In this document: piece after piece, positions 9,195 through 18,669 of the stretch
Layout of the letters: every line of letters begins with the position of its first letter
Numbering within the stretch: the stretch's first letter is position 1
Origin: Sinorhizobium sojae CCBAU 05684
Lineage (GTDB): Bacteria; Pseudomonadota; Alphaproteobacteria; Rhizobiales; Rhizobiaceae
Length of the DNA stretch: 64,000 bases
Direction: 5' to 3'
NCBI RefSeq assembly: GCF_002288525.1
Contig: NZ_CP023067.1
Span: forward strand, 806,001 to 870,000
The notes under the pieces: generated by a model
Told to the model about the DNA's origin: nothing
Databases searched by the model: none
The model's input: only the letters and a program-made list of their open reading frames with translations
Position numbers and translations under genes: made by a program

Positions 9195-11414
9195 ATGGGG
9201 TTTGATTGGATGGATAGCGCGACGTCTGCAGCAACCGAACAGAAGCCGGCTATTGAGCAAAAGGCCCCGGCGGAGGCTGTGGACCTGCTCACGAGCCCGG
9301 AGCGCTTCGTCAACCGTGAGTTCTCCTGGCTGCAGTTCAACCGTCGCGTCCTCGAGGAGACGCTGAACACGGCGCATCCGCTTCTCGAACGCGTCCGCTT
9401 TCTCTCCATCTCGGCCGCCAACCTTGACGAATTCTTCATGGTTCGCGTCGCCGGCCTCGAGGGACAGGTTCGTTCCGGCGTTTCGCTGCGCAGCCCCGAC
9501 GGCAAAACGCCGGCCGAACAGCTTGAGGAAATCTTGAAGGAAATCGTCAATCTGCAGATGGAGCAGCAGGCATCGCTCGCGGTTCTGCAGCAATATCTCG
9601 CCAAGGAGGACATCCTCATCGTCCGCCCGGCCGCCTTGTCCGCCCAGGACAGGAGTTGGCTCGCCAACGAATTCGACCAGGCGATTTTCCCGGTCCTGAC
9701 GCCGCTCTCGATCGATCCGGCGCACCCGTTCCCCTTCATTCCGAATCTCGGCTTCTCGATCGGCCTCCAGCTCGTCAGCAAGACGGGCCGCGAGCCGATG
9801 ACGGCGCTCTTGCGCCTGCCGGTTGCCCTCGACCGCTTCATCCGCCTGCCCGACGTCAAGAACGTCATCCGCTACATTACGCTGGAAGACGTCGTCGGCC
9901 AGTTCATCGACCGCCTCTTTCCCGGGTACGAAGTGAAAGGCTCCGGAACGTTCCGCATCATCCGCGATAGCGATATCGAAGTCGAGGAAGAGGCCGAGGA
10001 CCTGGTCCGCCTGTTCGAGACGGCCCTGAAGCGCCGCCGCCGAGGCTCGGTGATCCGCATTGAAACCGATTCCGAAATGCCGGCCTCGCTGCGCCAGTTC
10101 GTGGTGCACGAACTCGGCGTTCCGGATAATCGCGTCGCCGTCCTGCCGGGCCTCCTGGCGCTCAACACCTTTTCCGAAATCACCAAGGCGCCGCGCGAGG
10201 ACTTGCGTTTCGAACCCTACAATCCGCGCTTTCCGGAACGCGTGCGTGAACATGGCGGCGATTGTTTCGCAGCGATTCGCGAGAAGGACATGGTGGTCCA
10301 CCATCCTTACGAGTCCTTCGACGTCGTGGTGCAGTTCCTGCTGCAGGCGGCGCGCGATCCGGACGTGCTCGCCATCAAGCAGACGCTTTACCGCACCTCG
10401 AACGACAGCCCGATCGTGCGCGCGCTGATCGACGCGGCGGATGCCGGCAAGTCGGTGACGGCACTGGTCGAGCTCAAGGCCCGCTTCGACGAGGAGGCGA
10501 ACATTCGCTGGGCGCGCGACCTGGAGCGCGCGGGCGTTCAGGTCGTCTTCGGCTTCATCGAGCTCAAGACGCATGCGAAAATGTCTATGGTCGTGCGCCG
10601 GGAGGAGGGCAAGCTCCGCACCTATTGCCACCTCGGCACCGGCAACTACCATCCCGTGACGGCGAAGATCTATACGGACCTGTCGTTCTTTACCTGCAAC
10701 GCCGTGATCGCCCACGACATGGCGAACATCTTCAACTTCATCACCGGCTATGGCGAACCGGAGGCGGGCATGAAGCTCGCGGTTTCGCCGCACACGCTGC
10801 GCCCGCGCATCCTCAAGCATATCGACGAGGAGATCGCGCATGCGGAGGCTGGCCGGCCGGCGGAAATCTGGATGAAGATGAACTCGCTCGTCGACCCGGA
10901 AATCATCGACGCGCTTTACAAGGCAAGCCGCGCCGGCGTCGAGGTCGATCTCGTCGTGCGCGGCATCTGCTGCCTGCGTCCGCAGGTGCCGGGACTCTCC
11001 GACAATATTCGTGTCAAGTCCATCGTCGGCCGTTTCCTCGAGCATTCCCGCATATTCTGCTTCGGCAACGGCCATGGGCTTCCCTCAGAAAATGCGCTTG
11101 TCTATATCGGTTCGGCGGATATGATGCCGCGAAATCTGGACAGGCGGGTCGAGACGCTCGTGCCTCTGATCAACCGGACTGTGCACGAACAGGTTCTTTC
11201 GCAGATCATGTTGGGCAATCTCATCGACAACCAGCAGAGCTACGAAATTCTTCCGGACGGCACCTCGCGCCGCTTGGAAGTCGGCAAGGATGCCGAGCCG
11301 TTCAATGCGCAGCATTACTTTATGACCAATCCCAGCCTTTCGGGCCGGGGTGAGGCCCTGAAGTCCAGTGCACCGAAGCTGATTGCCGGCTGGAAAAGCG
11401 GTTGGCGCAAGTAA
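9195..11414 (+). CDS. ppk: polyphosphate kinase Ppk1
   Basis: 739 aa. The N-domain signature [18 protein letters not shown] is present, as are the catalytic-domain segments [11 protein letters not shown] and [13 protein letters not shown] and the sequence [12 protein letters not shown] with the His residues used in phosphoryl transfer. The enzyme makes polyphosphate reversibly from ATP. A second ATG at 9210 is possible. It is followed by ppx, whose start lies 11 bp beyond the stop, giving a synthesis/degradation pair. Confidence 0.96.
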   Translation: MGFDWMDSATSAATEQKPAIEQKAPAEAVDLLTSPERFVNREFSWLQFNRRVLEETLNTAHPLLERVRFLSISAANLDEFFMVRVAGLEGQVRSGVSLRSPDGKTPAEQLEEILKEIVNLQMEQQASLAVLQQYLAKEDILIVRPAALSAQDRSWLANEFDQAIFPVLTPLSIDPAHPFPFIPNLGFSIGLQLVSKTGREPMTALLRLPVALDRFIRLPDVKNVIRYITLEDVVGQFIDRLFPGYEVKGSGTFRIIRDSDIEVEEEAEDLVRLFETALKRRRRGSVIRIETDSEMPASLRQFVVHELGVPDNRVAVLPGLLALNTFSEITKAPREDLRFEPYNPRFPERVREHGGDCFAAIREKDMVVHHPYESFDVVVQFLLQAARDPDVLAIKQTLYRTSNDSPIVRALIDAADAGKSVTALVELKARFDEEANIRWARDLERAGVQVVFGFIELKTHAKMSMVVRREEGKLRTYCHLGTGNYHPVTAKIYTDLSFFTCNAVIAHDMANIFNFITGYGEPEAGMKLAVSPHTLRPRILKHIDEEIAHAEAGRPAEIWMKMNSLVDPEIIDALYKASRAGVEVDLVVRGICCLRPQVPGLSDNIRVKSIVGRFLEHSRIFCFGNGHGLPSENALVYIGSADMMPRNLDRRVETLVPLINRTVHEQVLSQIMLGNLIDNQQSYEILPDGTSRRLEVGKDAEPFNAQHYFMTNPSLSGRGEALKSSAPKLIAGWKSGWRK

Positions 11415-11425
11415 ACTGGAATCGC

Positions 11426-12949
11426 ATGGTCGAATCTGAAGCGCAGGGGCGTCTGCCCGGCATCCGCCCCGTTTCCGTTGTGGACATCGGCTCCAACTCC
11501 ATTCGCCTCGTTATCTATGAGGGCTTGAGCCGTGCGCCGGCGGCGCTGTTCAACGAGAAGGTAATGTGCGGTCTCGGCAAGGGCATCGATGCGACCGGCC
11601 GCATGGAAGAGGAAAGCGTTGAACGGGCGCTCAAAGCGCTGCAGCGCTTTCGCGCCCTGTCGGATCAGGCGCGCGCCACAAATATGTTTGTGCTGGCCAC
11701 GGCCGCTGCGCGCGAGGCGTCAAACGGCCCCCCCTTCATTGCAAAGGCCGAAGCCATTCTCGGACAGAAGGTACGCATCCTGACGGGGGAAGAGGAAGCC
11801 TATTTCTCCGCAATGGGCGTCCTCAGCGGTTACTACGACACCGATGGCATCGTTGGCGACCTCGGCGGCGGCTCGCTCGAGTTCGTCGATATCAAGGGCA
11901 AGGAGATCGGCAAGGGCATAACGCTGCCCCTCGGAGGCATTCGTCTCTTCGAACACTCCGGCGGCTCGCTGCCGAAGGCCAGGACATGGGCCCGCAAGTT
12001 CATGAGGGAAGCCGAGGTCGTCAAAAGAGGAGCAGGGCGGACTTTCTACGCTGTCGGCGGCACCTGGCGCGCGATCGCCAAGCTTCACATGGAAATGCGC
12101 AACTACCCGCTGCACATGATGCAGGGCTATGAGATTTCCCCCGACGAGGCGATGGCGATCCTGGCGGAGGTGATCGAGCCGAAGCTCCTCAAGCCATCGG
12201 CCTTTTCGACGATTTCCAAGAGCCGCCGCAGCCTGCTTCCCTTCGGGGCGGTGACGATGCAGGAGGCGATTTCGACCATGAAGCCCGCGAGCATCTCGTT
12301 TTCCGCGCTTGGGGTGCGCGAAGGGTATCTCTTCTCGCTGCTGTCGGAGGCGGAGCGCTCGCGGGATCCTCTGCTCACGGCCGCCGACGAACTCGCGATA
12401 TTGCGGGCGCGGTCCCCGGAGCATGCGCGCGAACTTGCCGAATGGACCGGCCGCATGGTGCCGTTCTTCGGCGTCGAGGAAACCGAGGAGGAAAGCCGCT
12501 ACCGCCAGGCGGCTTGTTTGCTGGCGGATATAAGCTGGCGCGCGCATCCGGACTACCGCGGTCTGCAGGCATTGAACATCATCGCCCACTCCGCCTTCTC
12601 CGGAATCACCCACGCCGGCCGCGCCTACATCGCGCTCGCGAATTACTACCGGCTCGAGGGGCTTAACGACGATGGGGCGACGGGGCCGCTCGCCCGGGTC
12701 ACGACGCCGCGCCTGCTGGAGCTGGCTAAGCTTCTCGGCGGCCTGCTGCGTGTGGCCTATCTCTTCTCCGCGTCCATGCCGGGCGTTGCCCGTCACCTCA
12801 CATTGCGGCCGTCGTCTCAGCCCGACACCGACCTCGAATTCGTGGTGCCTGCCGCCTATGCGGACTTCGAGGGCGAGCGGCTGGAGGCCCGTCTGCAGCA
12901 GCTGGCCAAGCTGACGGGCAAGAGGCTCGCCTTCCGGTTCGAGCGCTGA
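11426..12949 (+). CDS. ppx: exopolyphosphatase Ppx/GppA family
   Basis: 507 aa from ATG 11426; a TTG at 11402 overlapping ppk would add eight residues. The actin-like ATPase fold shows phosphate-1 VVDIGSNSIRLVIYE and phosphate-2 GDLGGGSLEF motifs. A C-terminal HD-like region follows (NIIAHSAFSGITH). It releases phosphate processively from polyphosphate, or converts pppGpp. It is co-directional with ppk. Confidence 0.93.
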   Translation: MVESEAQGRLPGIRPVSVVDIGSNSIRLVIYEGLSRAPAALFNEKVMCGLGKGIDATGRMEEESVERALKALQRFRALSDQARATNMFVLATAAAREASNGPPFIAKAEAILGQKVRILTGEEEAYFSAMGVLSGYYDTDGIVGDLGGGSLEFVDIKGKEIGKGITLPLGGIRLFEHSGGSLPKARTWARKFMREAEVVKRGAGRTFYAVGGTWRAIAKLHMEMRNYPLHMMQGYEISPDEAMAILAEVIEPKLLKPSAFSTISKSRRSLLPFGAVTMQEAISTMKPASISFSALGVREGYLFSLLSEAERSRDPLLTAADELAILRARSPEHARELAEWTGRMVPFFGVEETEEESRYRQAACLLADISWRAHPDYRGLQALNIIAHSAFSGITHAGRAYIALANYYRLEGLNDDGATGPLARVTTPRLLELAKLLGGLLRVAYLFSASMPGVARHLTLRPSSQPDTDLEFVVPAAYADFEGERLEARLQQLAKLTGKRLAFRFER

Positions 12950-12968
12950 TGCACGCGCCGTAGCGCTT

Positions 12969-13071
12969 ACAGCGCCGCGCGTCTTTTCAGACGCGCGAAG
13001 GTCACCGTAACTCTTTGAATCTGCGTATCGAGTTTTCCGAAAATCGGATACGATTTTCGAACCGATGCGCT
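12969..13071 (+). repeat. RIME-like mosaic palindrome, modules A+C
   Basis: Lies between the convergent ppx and cyclase genes. Module A is acagcgcc plus a hairpin with GCGCGTCT and AGACGCGC arms around TTTC. Module C contains the inverted repeat CGAAAATCG-gata-CGATTTTCG and ends accgatgcgc. The same A+C composition occurs at 34639-34733 and 51219-51319. It could act as a bidirectional transcription terminator here. Confidence 0.8.
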
Positions 13072-13089
13072 GAAGGCGGACAGCTCAAT

Positions 13090-14196
13090 TCAGCCGGGCT
13101 TTGCCCATGCACGGAGCTCCTCGTGCTGCTGCAGATCTTGCCGCTGCAGCCCATGCCCGGTGCGATGGAGCGCGAGCACGCCGAGTTTTTGGCCGCGGCC
13201 CTTGACCTCGTGCGCGCCGAGATCCTCCTCACGGATGAAGTCCGGCAGACGGATGCGCCGCAGCAGGTCGGCGGAAATCAGTACCTGCCGGTTGAGCGTT
13301 CGGCAGAAGCCTTCGAGGCGGGACGTCGTGTTCACCGTGTCTCCGAAATAGGTGATCTTGTGCTTGTCGACGCCGATTTCGGCGGCGACGATCGTTCCGC
13401 CATGGATCGCCGCCCGCAGGCGGGGCACTTCGCCATAGTCCTTTTTCCAACGACCGGCATCCGCTTCGATCGCGGCGAGGATGTCGAATATGCAGTGGAT
13501 ACAGGCGGCATCGGCGACGGCACGGTCGAAGGGCCAGCTGATGATCGCGGAATCACCGATATAGTCGTCGATCGTGCCCCGGTAGCGCAGCACTGGATCG
13601 GCCATGGCTGCAAACAGCTTCCCCAGAAATTCCTGCGTCTTGAGATCGCCGAAGCGTTCGGCAAAGGAGGTCGAACCGACGAGATCGATGAATAAAAACA
13701 CGCGCTCTTCCTGGACCGGCTTACGATAGCGGCCGGTCAGCAGGCTCAGGAAAACGTCGCGACCAAGCAGTTCGCGTACGCGCAGGACGAAGATGATCGG
13801 GCCGGATACCACAAGCGCGTATAGGAGCACTTCGAAGGATGGAACCACGGCATCGGCCCAGTTCTGCTGCAGCACACCAGTCAGCTTCAGCACCGTGCCC
13901 GCCGCCACGAAACCTAAATTTTCCACGGCGAAATAGACGGCGACCGACGAAAGCAGAAAGCCGGGCGTCGGAAGGCTGTGTATCTTTTGATAAAGCCGCC
14001 GCAGGATAAGGCGCCGTTCGAAGGCGAGGATCGGCATGCAGACGAAAACCGCGAAGGTCGCTCCGATCAGAGCGCCGTCGCCATAGACGGCCCAGGCATA
14101 AGCCACGCCGCTGCCTGCAACGACGAGCAGCGACAGGATGAATTCGAACCGGGAGAACCTCCAGCGCATGCACAAGGCCCTCGGAAAAGAGAACAC
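13090..14196 (-). CDS. membrane-bound class III adenylate/guanylate cyclase
   Basis: 368 aa. The N-terminal third holds about five hydrophobic helices (residues 15-165), and the cyclase homology domain spans about 190-345. Catalytic landmarks are the metal-binding Asp in FLFIDLVGST, the second Asp in YIGDSAIISW, and the transition-state Asn/Arg in GDTVNTTSRLEG. It should make cAMP (or cGMP) at the inner membrane. S. meliloti has many such cyclases; the input signal is not evident. ATG 14169 is an alternative start. Confidence 0.87.
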   Translation of the reverse strand: MFSFPRALCMRWRFSRFEFILSLLVVAGSGVAYAWAVYGDGALIGATFAVFVCMPILAFERRLILRRLYQKIHSLPTPGFLLSSVAVYFAVENLGFVAAGTVLKLTGVLQQNWADAVVPSFEVLLYALVVSGPIIFVLRVRELLGRDVFLSLLTGRYRKPVQEERVFLFIDLVGSTSFAERFGDLKTQEFLGKLFAAMADPVLRYRGTIDDYIGDSAIISWPFDRAVADAACIHCIFDILAAIEADAGRWKKDYGEVPRLRAAIHGGTIVAAEIGVDKHKITYFGDTVNTTSRLEGFCRTLNRQVLISADLLRRIRLPDFIREEDLGAHEVKGRGQKLGVLALHRTGHGLQRQDLQQHEELRAWAKPG

Positions 14197-14277
14197 GATG
14201 AAGAATCTCAGCCGGGAAGGGCGAATGTCTGAGTTTCGGCAGTCTCGCCGGGATCAGTTTTTCGTTCGTGCTGGTTA

Positions 14278-14325
14278 CTGCATGTCTCTTCCTTGAAACT
14301 TGGATTGAAGGACAAAGGCATGCAG
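14278..14325. repeat. RIME-like module B alone (degenerate)
   Basis: Outer arms CTGCATG (14278-14284) and CATGCAG (14319-14325), with an inner CTT/AAG pairing. It is located upstream of the cyclase and downstream of rnd. It resembles module B of the 7142 and 27961 elements without module A. Confidence 0.55.
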
Positions 14326-14385
14326 CGATTCAGAGGCCCCCTATAGGGCCGGATTCGGGCGGAAAGTTGTTGTTCGCGCGCGCCT

Positions 14386-15537
14386 TCAATCGCTGATCGT
14401 CATCGTCTCGATCTTCTTGTCGACGAAACGCAAAGCAACCTCGCCATTGATGAGCTTGAGCGCCTTGTCGCCGAAAAGCTCGCGGCGCCATCCCTTGAGC
14501 GCGGCGACGTCCGCCTTCTCGCCTTCCGCGGCAATCCGGTCGAGATCTTCGCTATTGGCGATGATCTTGGCCGCAACGCCTTCCTTCTCGGAGATAAGCT
14601 TCAGCAGCACCTTCAGCATCTCGCCCGCTGCCCCCGCGCCCTCCGGGGCATGATTCTGTCGCGGCAATCGCGGCAGTTCGGCCTTGGGAATCGCAAGTGC
14701 CTCGTTCACCGCCTCGACGATGGCCGCGCCGGAGCTGGAGCGTTCCCAGCCCTTCGGAATAGTCCGGAGGCGGCCGAGCGCCTCCGCATCTTTCGGCTGC
14801 TGCTGGGCGATCTCGTAGATCGCGTCGTCCTTCAGAATGCGGCCGCGCGGCACGTTGCGGCCGCGCGCCTCGCGCTCGCGCCAGGCTGCCAACTTCTGCA
14901 GCACTGCAAGCTCAATCGGCTTTCTGACGCGCAGCTTCAGGCGCTGCCAGGCATTGTCCGGATGGAGGTCGTAGGTCTCGCGGCTTTCGAGGATCGCCAT
15001 TTCCTCGGCGAGCCAGGAGGAGCGTCCTTCACGCTCGAGTTCCGTCCTGAGATACTCGTAGATGTCTCGGAGATGCGTGACGTCGGCCAGCGCATATTCG
15101 AGCTGCTTGTCCGTCAGCGGCCTGCGGCTCCAGTCGGTGAAGCGTGAGGACTTGTCGATCTGTTCGTTCTTGATGCGACTGACGAGCTGGTCGTAGGAGA
15201 CGCTGTCGCCGAAGCCGCACACCATGGCGGCCACCTGCGTGTCGAACAGGGGATGCGGGATGAGGTCGCCGAGATGATGGATGATCTCGATATCCTGGCG
15301 CGCGGCATGGAAGACCTTGACGACGTCCGCGTTGGCCATCAGCGCGAAGAACGGCGCGAGATCGATCCCCGGCGCCATCGGATCGACGATGACGGCCATT
15401 TCGGGGTTGGCCATCTGAATCAGGCAGAGCTCCGGCCAGAAGGTGGTTTCACGCAGGAACTCGGTGTCGATGGTAATGTAGCTCGAGCGGGCCAGCGCCT
15501 GGCAGGCGGCCTCCAAATCTGCTGTCGTTTGTATCAT
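14386..15537 (-). CDS. rnd: ribonuclease D
   Basis: 383 aa from ATG 15537 (MIQTTADLEAACQALARSSY). DEDDy 3'-5' exonuclease motifs are visible: ITIDTEFLRE (Exo I), VVKVFHAARQDIEII (Exo II) and YALADVTHLRDIY (Exo III, with the Tyr replaced within YALADV context). HRDC-type helices follow. RNase D trims tRNA and small RNA 3' ends. The open frame extends upstream to 15675, but that part overlaps the next gene's end and lacks homology-like sequence. Confidence 0.92.
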   Translation of the reverse strand: MIQTTADLEAACQALARSSYITIDTEFLRETTFWPELCLIQMANPEMAVIVDPMAPGIDLAPFFALMANADVVKVFHAARQDIEIIHHLGDLIPHPLFDTQVAAMVCGFGDSVSYDQLVSRIKNEQIDKSSRFTDWSRRPLTDKQLEYALADVTHLRDIYEYLRTELEREGRSSWLAEEMAILESRETYDLHPDNAWQRLKLRVRKPIELAVLQKLAAWREREARGRNVPRGRILKDDAIYEIAQQQPKDAEALGRLRTIPKGWERSSSGAAIVEAVNEALAIPKAELPRLPRQNHAPEGAGAAGEMLKVLLKLISEKEGVAAKIIANSEDLDRIAAEGEKADVAALKGWRRELFGDKALKLINGEVALRFVDKKIETMTISD

Positions 15538-15617
15538 TGGAATTTTATTCACTGTGGCGAAAATGAGGCTTGTGCCCCCCGTGTATCGCTTCGCATCACC
15601 TGTCACAATCGAAAATG

Positions 15618-17018
15618 TCAGAGGATCTTGAAATAACCGGTCATGCCGGTCTTTTGATGTTCGATGATGTGGCAATGCATCACCCAGTCGCCGGGATTGT
15701 CGGCAACCAGTGCCACTTCCGCCCGCTCATCGGGCAAGAGCAGGATCGTGTCGGTCGGCGGCGGCAGGAAGCTCCGCTTGTTCGAGCTCAGGATGCGGAA
15801 GCTGAGGCCGTGCAGGTGGATCGGATGCGCATGCGGCGTGCGATTGGCGATCTCCAGCACATAGCTTTCACCGAGCTTCATTTCCTCGATGGGCGCGATC
15901 GAGTCCGGCGTGTCCCCGGGCCACGACACCTTGTTGAGCGCCCAGAAGGTGTAGCCGAGGGAACCGCAGATCGAGGACACGGCCTTGTGCTCGGCCGTCG
16001 CCGTCAAGTCGATTGGGATCCGCTTTGCCGTCGAGAGGTCCGCCTCGGCGATTGGATTGGCGGGGAGGGGCGTGAGGTCGCCGAGGTCCCGCTTCAGCGA
16101 GGCGCCAACCGAGCGGAAGCCGGCGATCGTCCACGGGTGCGATCCACGAAAATTGCCGAGCGTGACCTGCGCGCCCTCGCTTTCTGGCATGCGCAGGACG
16201 AGGTCCAGGCGCTGCCCCGGCCCGATGTCGTAGAGATCGAGCAGGAATGGGCTCTCGACAGGATTGCCGTCGAGCGCGACGACTTTCGCTTCCGCGCCTT
16301 CTAGACCGAGCGTGTAGATGCGGGTGACGTCGGTTGCGGCGATGCGTACCCGAACGAGACCGCCGGCGGGTGCGTCGTAGATCGGTTCGCGCTGCCAGTT
16401 GGCCGTCCTGACCGTGCCGTAGGTTCCGCCGCGCGCGGCATCGCGCGGCTTGAAGGGAGCGATGAACTTGCCGCCGGCGCCGAGCCGCCAATCGCGGAGA
16501 TTGAGGACGATTTCCGCGTCGAAGTCCGGGTCTTCGGAATTTTCGACGATGAGCACCCCGGTCAGCCCCCGACCCATCTGCGTCAGCGTATTGCAATGGG
16601 GGTGATACCAGAAGGTGCCTGCGTCAGGGGGGGGGAAAACATAGTCGAACTGGTCGCCGGGATAGACATAGGGTTGCGTCAGTTCCGGCACTCCGTCCAT
16701 CGCATTGGCGATGCGCAAGCCATGCCAGTGGACGGTCGTCGGCTCGTCGAGCCTGTTCACGAGCCTTGCCGCAAAGGTTTCGCCTTTGCGCATCCGCAAG
16801 GTCGGCGGCATGCCGGCATGGGGCGTTTCGCCGTGCGCATAGGTCATGACCGGACTGGCGCCCTCGGCCGCGATCTGCGTCTCTGCCGTTTGCGCGGTCA
16901 GGATCTGTGCTTCCGGTGTAGCCCCGGCCCTTGCCGAGAGCCCTGCGCCGAGCGCAAAGGCGCCGCCGAGCGCGGCCGAGCCTTGCAGGAAGGAGCGGCG
17001 GCTGAGCATCGGCGTCAT
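15618..17018 (-). CDS. multicopper oxidase, Tat-exported (CueO-like)
   Basis: 466 aa. The N-terminus LSRRSFLQGSAALGGAFALG is a twin-arginine signal. Copper ligands appear in HWHG, WYHPH, HPIHLHG and MHCHIIEHQKTGM; the last contains the His-Cys-His and axial Met of the type 1 site. It probably oxidises Cu(I) or organic substrates in the periplasm. The codons for the FPPPDAG stretch contain a run of nine C (nine G on the plus strand, 16627-16635), a possible slippage site. An MFS gene lies directly upstream on the other side of a 126-bp gap. Confidence 0.9.
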   Translation of the reverse strand: MTPMLSRRSFLQGSAALGGAFALGAGLSARAGATPEAQILTAQTAETQIAAEGASPVMTYAHGETPHAGMPPTLRMRKGETFAARLVNRLDEPTTVHWHGLRIANAMDGVPELTQPYVYPGDQFDYVFPPPDAGTFWYHPHCNTLTQMGRGLTGVLIVENSEDPDFDAEIVLNLRDWRLGAGGKFIAPFKPRDAARGGTYGTVRTANWQREPIYDAPAGGLVRVRIAATDVTRIYTLGLEGAEAKVVALDGNPVESPFLLDLYDIGPGQRLDLVLRMPESEGAQVTLGNFRGSHPWTIAGFRSVGASLKRDLGDLTPLPANPIAEADLSTAKRIPIDLTATAEHKAVSSICGSLGYTFWALNKVSWPGDTPDSIAPIEEMKLGESYVLEIANRTPHAHPIHLHGLSFRILSSNKRSFLPPPTDTILLLPDERAEVALVADNPGDWVMHCHIIEHQKTGMTGYFKIL

Positions 17019-17144
17019 GGCGTTCTGTCCCGGACTTGGGCGGGAGTGAGGTCGCCTCCCGCTCTTCTCGATCGTTTCTATCGCTTCTAAAGCTGATGTT
17101 TACTTTCAGCATTTCGCATCACCCGCGCACCTTGCCGCAGGCGA

Positions 17145-18380
17145 TCACCGATCGTTTTTCGAGTGGCCGCCGACCAGCTTGTTGAAGAAGGAGGAAGTGC
17201 GCAGCAGACTGCGGAACGGCATCGACCGTTCCGCCGCTGGAACCGGGCCTCGGGCCGTCATGCGCCGGATCGTATAGAGCATGAAAAGGGCGAGGATAAC
17301 GGCCGTGTAGATGAAGAGTGCCTGGGGGCCGAAGAGGTCGAGCAGAAAGGAGGCGAGGAGCGGCCCGATGATGGCGCCGAGCGACCAGAAGAAGAGCATT
17401 CCGGCGGAAACGAGCGCATGCTGGCCTTCCGCCGCGTGATCGTTCGCATGGGCCGAACAGAGTGAATAGAGCGGCATCGCGAAGGCGCCGAAGGCGAAGA
17501 TGCCGGCGAAGTTCAGCCATTCGTCGCTGCCGGCGCCGAATGCCAGGAACAGCCCCGCCAGGAGTGAGCCGAAAGTGGCGATCAGGATGATCAGACGTCG
17601 GTCGAGCTGATCGGAATAATGCCCGAGCGGATATTGCAAGACGACGCCGCCAATGATTCCGGCGCTCATGAAGGTGGCGATTGCGGTCACGGAAAGGCCG
17701 ATCTCCTGCGCATAGATCGGCCCGAGAGAACGGAAGGCGGCATTGGTGAGCCCGACGACGATGCAGCCGATCGTGGCGAGCGGCGAGATGTTCCAGAGCG
17801 CCTTTACGTCGAAACGGATCGCTTCCGGTGCGACCGGACTGGAGCGGTCGGCAAAGGAAATCGGCACCAGCGAAAGCGTCAGCGCCATGGATATGATGGC
17901 GAAGAGCTCGAAGCCGCCGATCCCGACGCCCGGGATGAGGTATTGCGCAGCGGTGACGGAGCCGAGGTCGACGAGACGGTAGATCGACAGCGTGCGCGCT
18001 CGATTGGCATTGGTGACGCTGGCATTGAGCCAGCTTTCGACCGTCGCAAACAGGCTCGCGAAGCAAATGCCGGCGACGAGTCGCATCAGGAACCAGAACC
18101 ACGGCTCTATGACGAGCACCATCGCGATCGCCGCCGCTGAGGCGATTGCCGCCATGGCGGAGAAGGTGCGGATATGGCCGATCGAACGCAGGATACGGGT
18201 CACATAGACGCAGCCAAGCGCGAATCCGACATTGTAGCCCGCGCCGATCACGCCGATGAGCGAAGTCGAAAAGCCTTCTTCCAGTGCCCGGAGCGAAATG
18301 AAGGTGCCCTGAAGGCCGTTGCCGCCGATGAGGATGCCGGCGGTGGCGAGGAGCGGGATGAGCGGACGGATATTTGACAT
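17145..18380 (-). CDS. MFS transporter (YcaD-like)
   Basis: 411 aa with about twelve hydrophobic helices. The N-terminal half carries ISLRALEEGFSTSLIGVIGAGYNVGFALGC, and the loop 2-3 region VTRILRSIGHIRTF replaces the classical G-X3-D-R/K motif. It resembles the YcaD/CynX-like uncharacterised MFS permeases; the substrate is unknown. It is divergent from aspS, with 289 bp between them. Confidence 0.8.
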   Translation of the reverse strand: MSNIRPLIPLLATAGILIGGNGLQGTFISLRALEEGFSTSLIGVIGAGYNVGFALGCVYVTRILRSIGHIRTFSAMAAIASAAAIAMVLVIEPWFWFLMRLVAGICFASLFATVESWLNASVTNANRARTLSIYRLVDLGSVTAAQYLIPGVGIGGFELFAIISMALTLSLVPISFADRSSPVAPEAIRFDVKALWNISPLATIGCIVVGLTNAAFRSLGPIYAQEIGLSVTAIATFMSAGIIGGVVLQYPLGHYSDQLDRRLIILIATFGSLLAGLFLAFGAGSDEWLNFAGIFAFGAFAMPLYSLCSAHANDHAAEGQHALVSAGMLFFWSLGAIIGPLLASFLLDLFGPQALFIYTAVILALFMLYTIRRMTARGPVPAAERSMPFRSLLRTSSFFNKLVGGHSKNDR

Positions 18381-18561
18381 GGTCGCATCCGGACTTGCAG
18401 TCGCGGCTTGGGGGGCGGAAGAGGCTCGCTCTATCTACCGGTCGCAGGCGATCGGGGACAGTAGCTATTTGTAGCCTCTGCATTCGCTTTGGGTCGGCTC
18501 CGACAGAATGCGGCGGGAGGGGCACTCGGACGGGCCGATCGCCGTTGGATGGCGCCGCGGC

Positions 18562-18590
18562 CTTGACAAAAGCGGCGCATCATGCGCTTT
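18562..18590 (+). promoter_or_regulatory. candidate sigma-70 promoter of aspS
   Basis: A perfect S. meliloti-type -35 (CTTGAC, 18562-18567) is followed after 17 bp by CGCTTT (18585-18590), a weak match to CTATAT. It lies 80 bp before the aspS start. No other feature is seen in the 289-bp divergent region. Confidence 0.4.
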
Positions 18591-18669
18591 TCCGCCCGAT
18601 TTTGACCCGTGCCGCCGCGCGCCGCCTTTGCGAGCCCCGCGCGGTCTTTGCGATTTCCAGGACTAGACG

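Noticed and set aside
9183-11075. 630-aa minus-strand open frame opposite ppk
   Set aside because: Shadow frame of ppk; all conserved motifs are on the plus strand.
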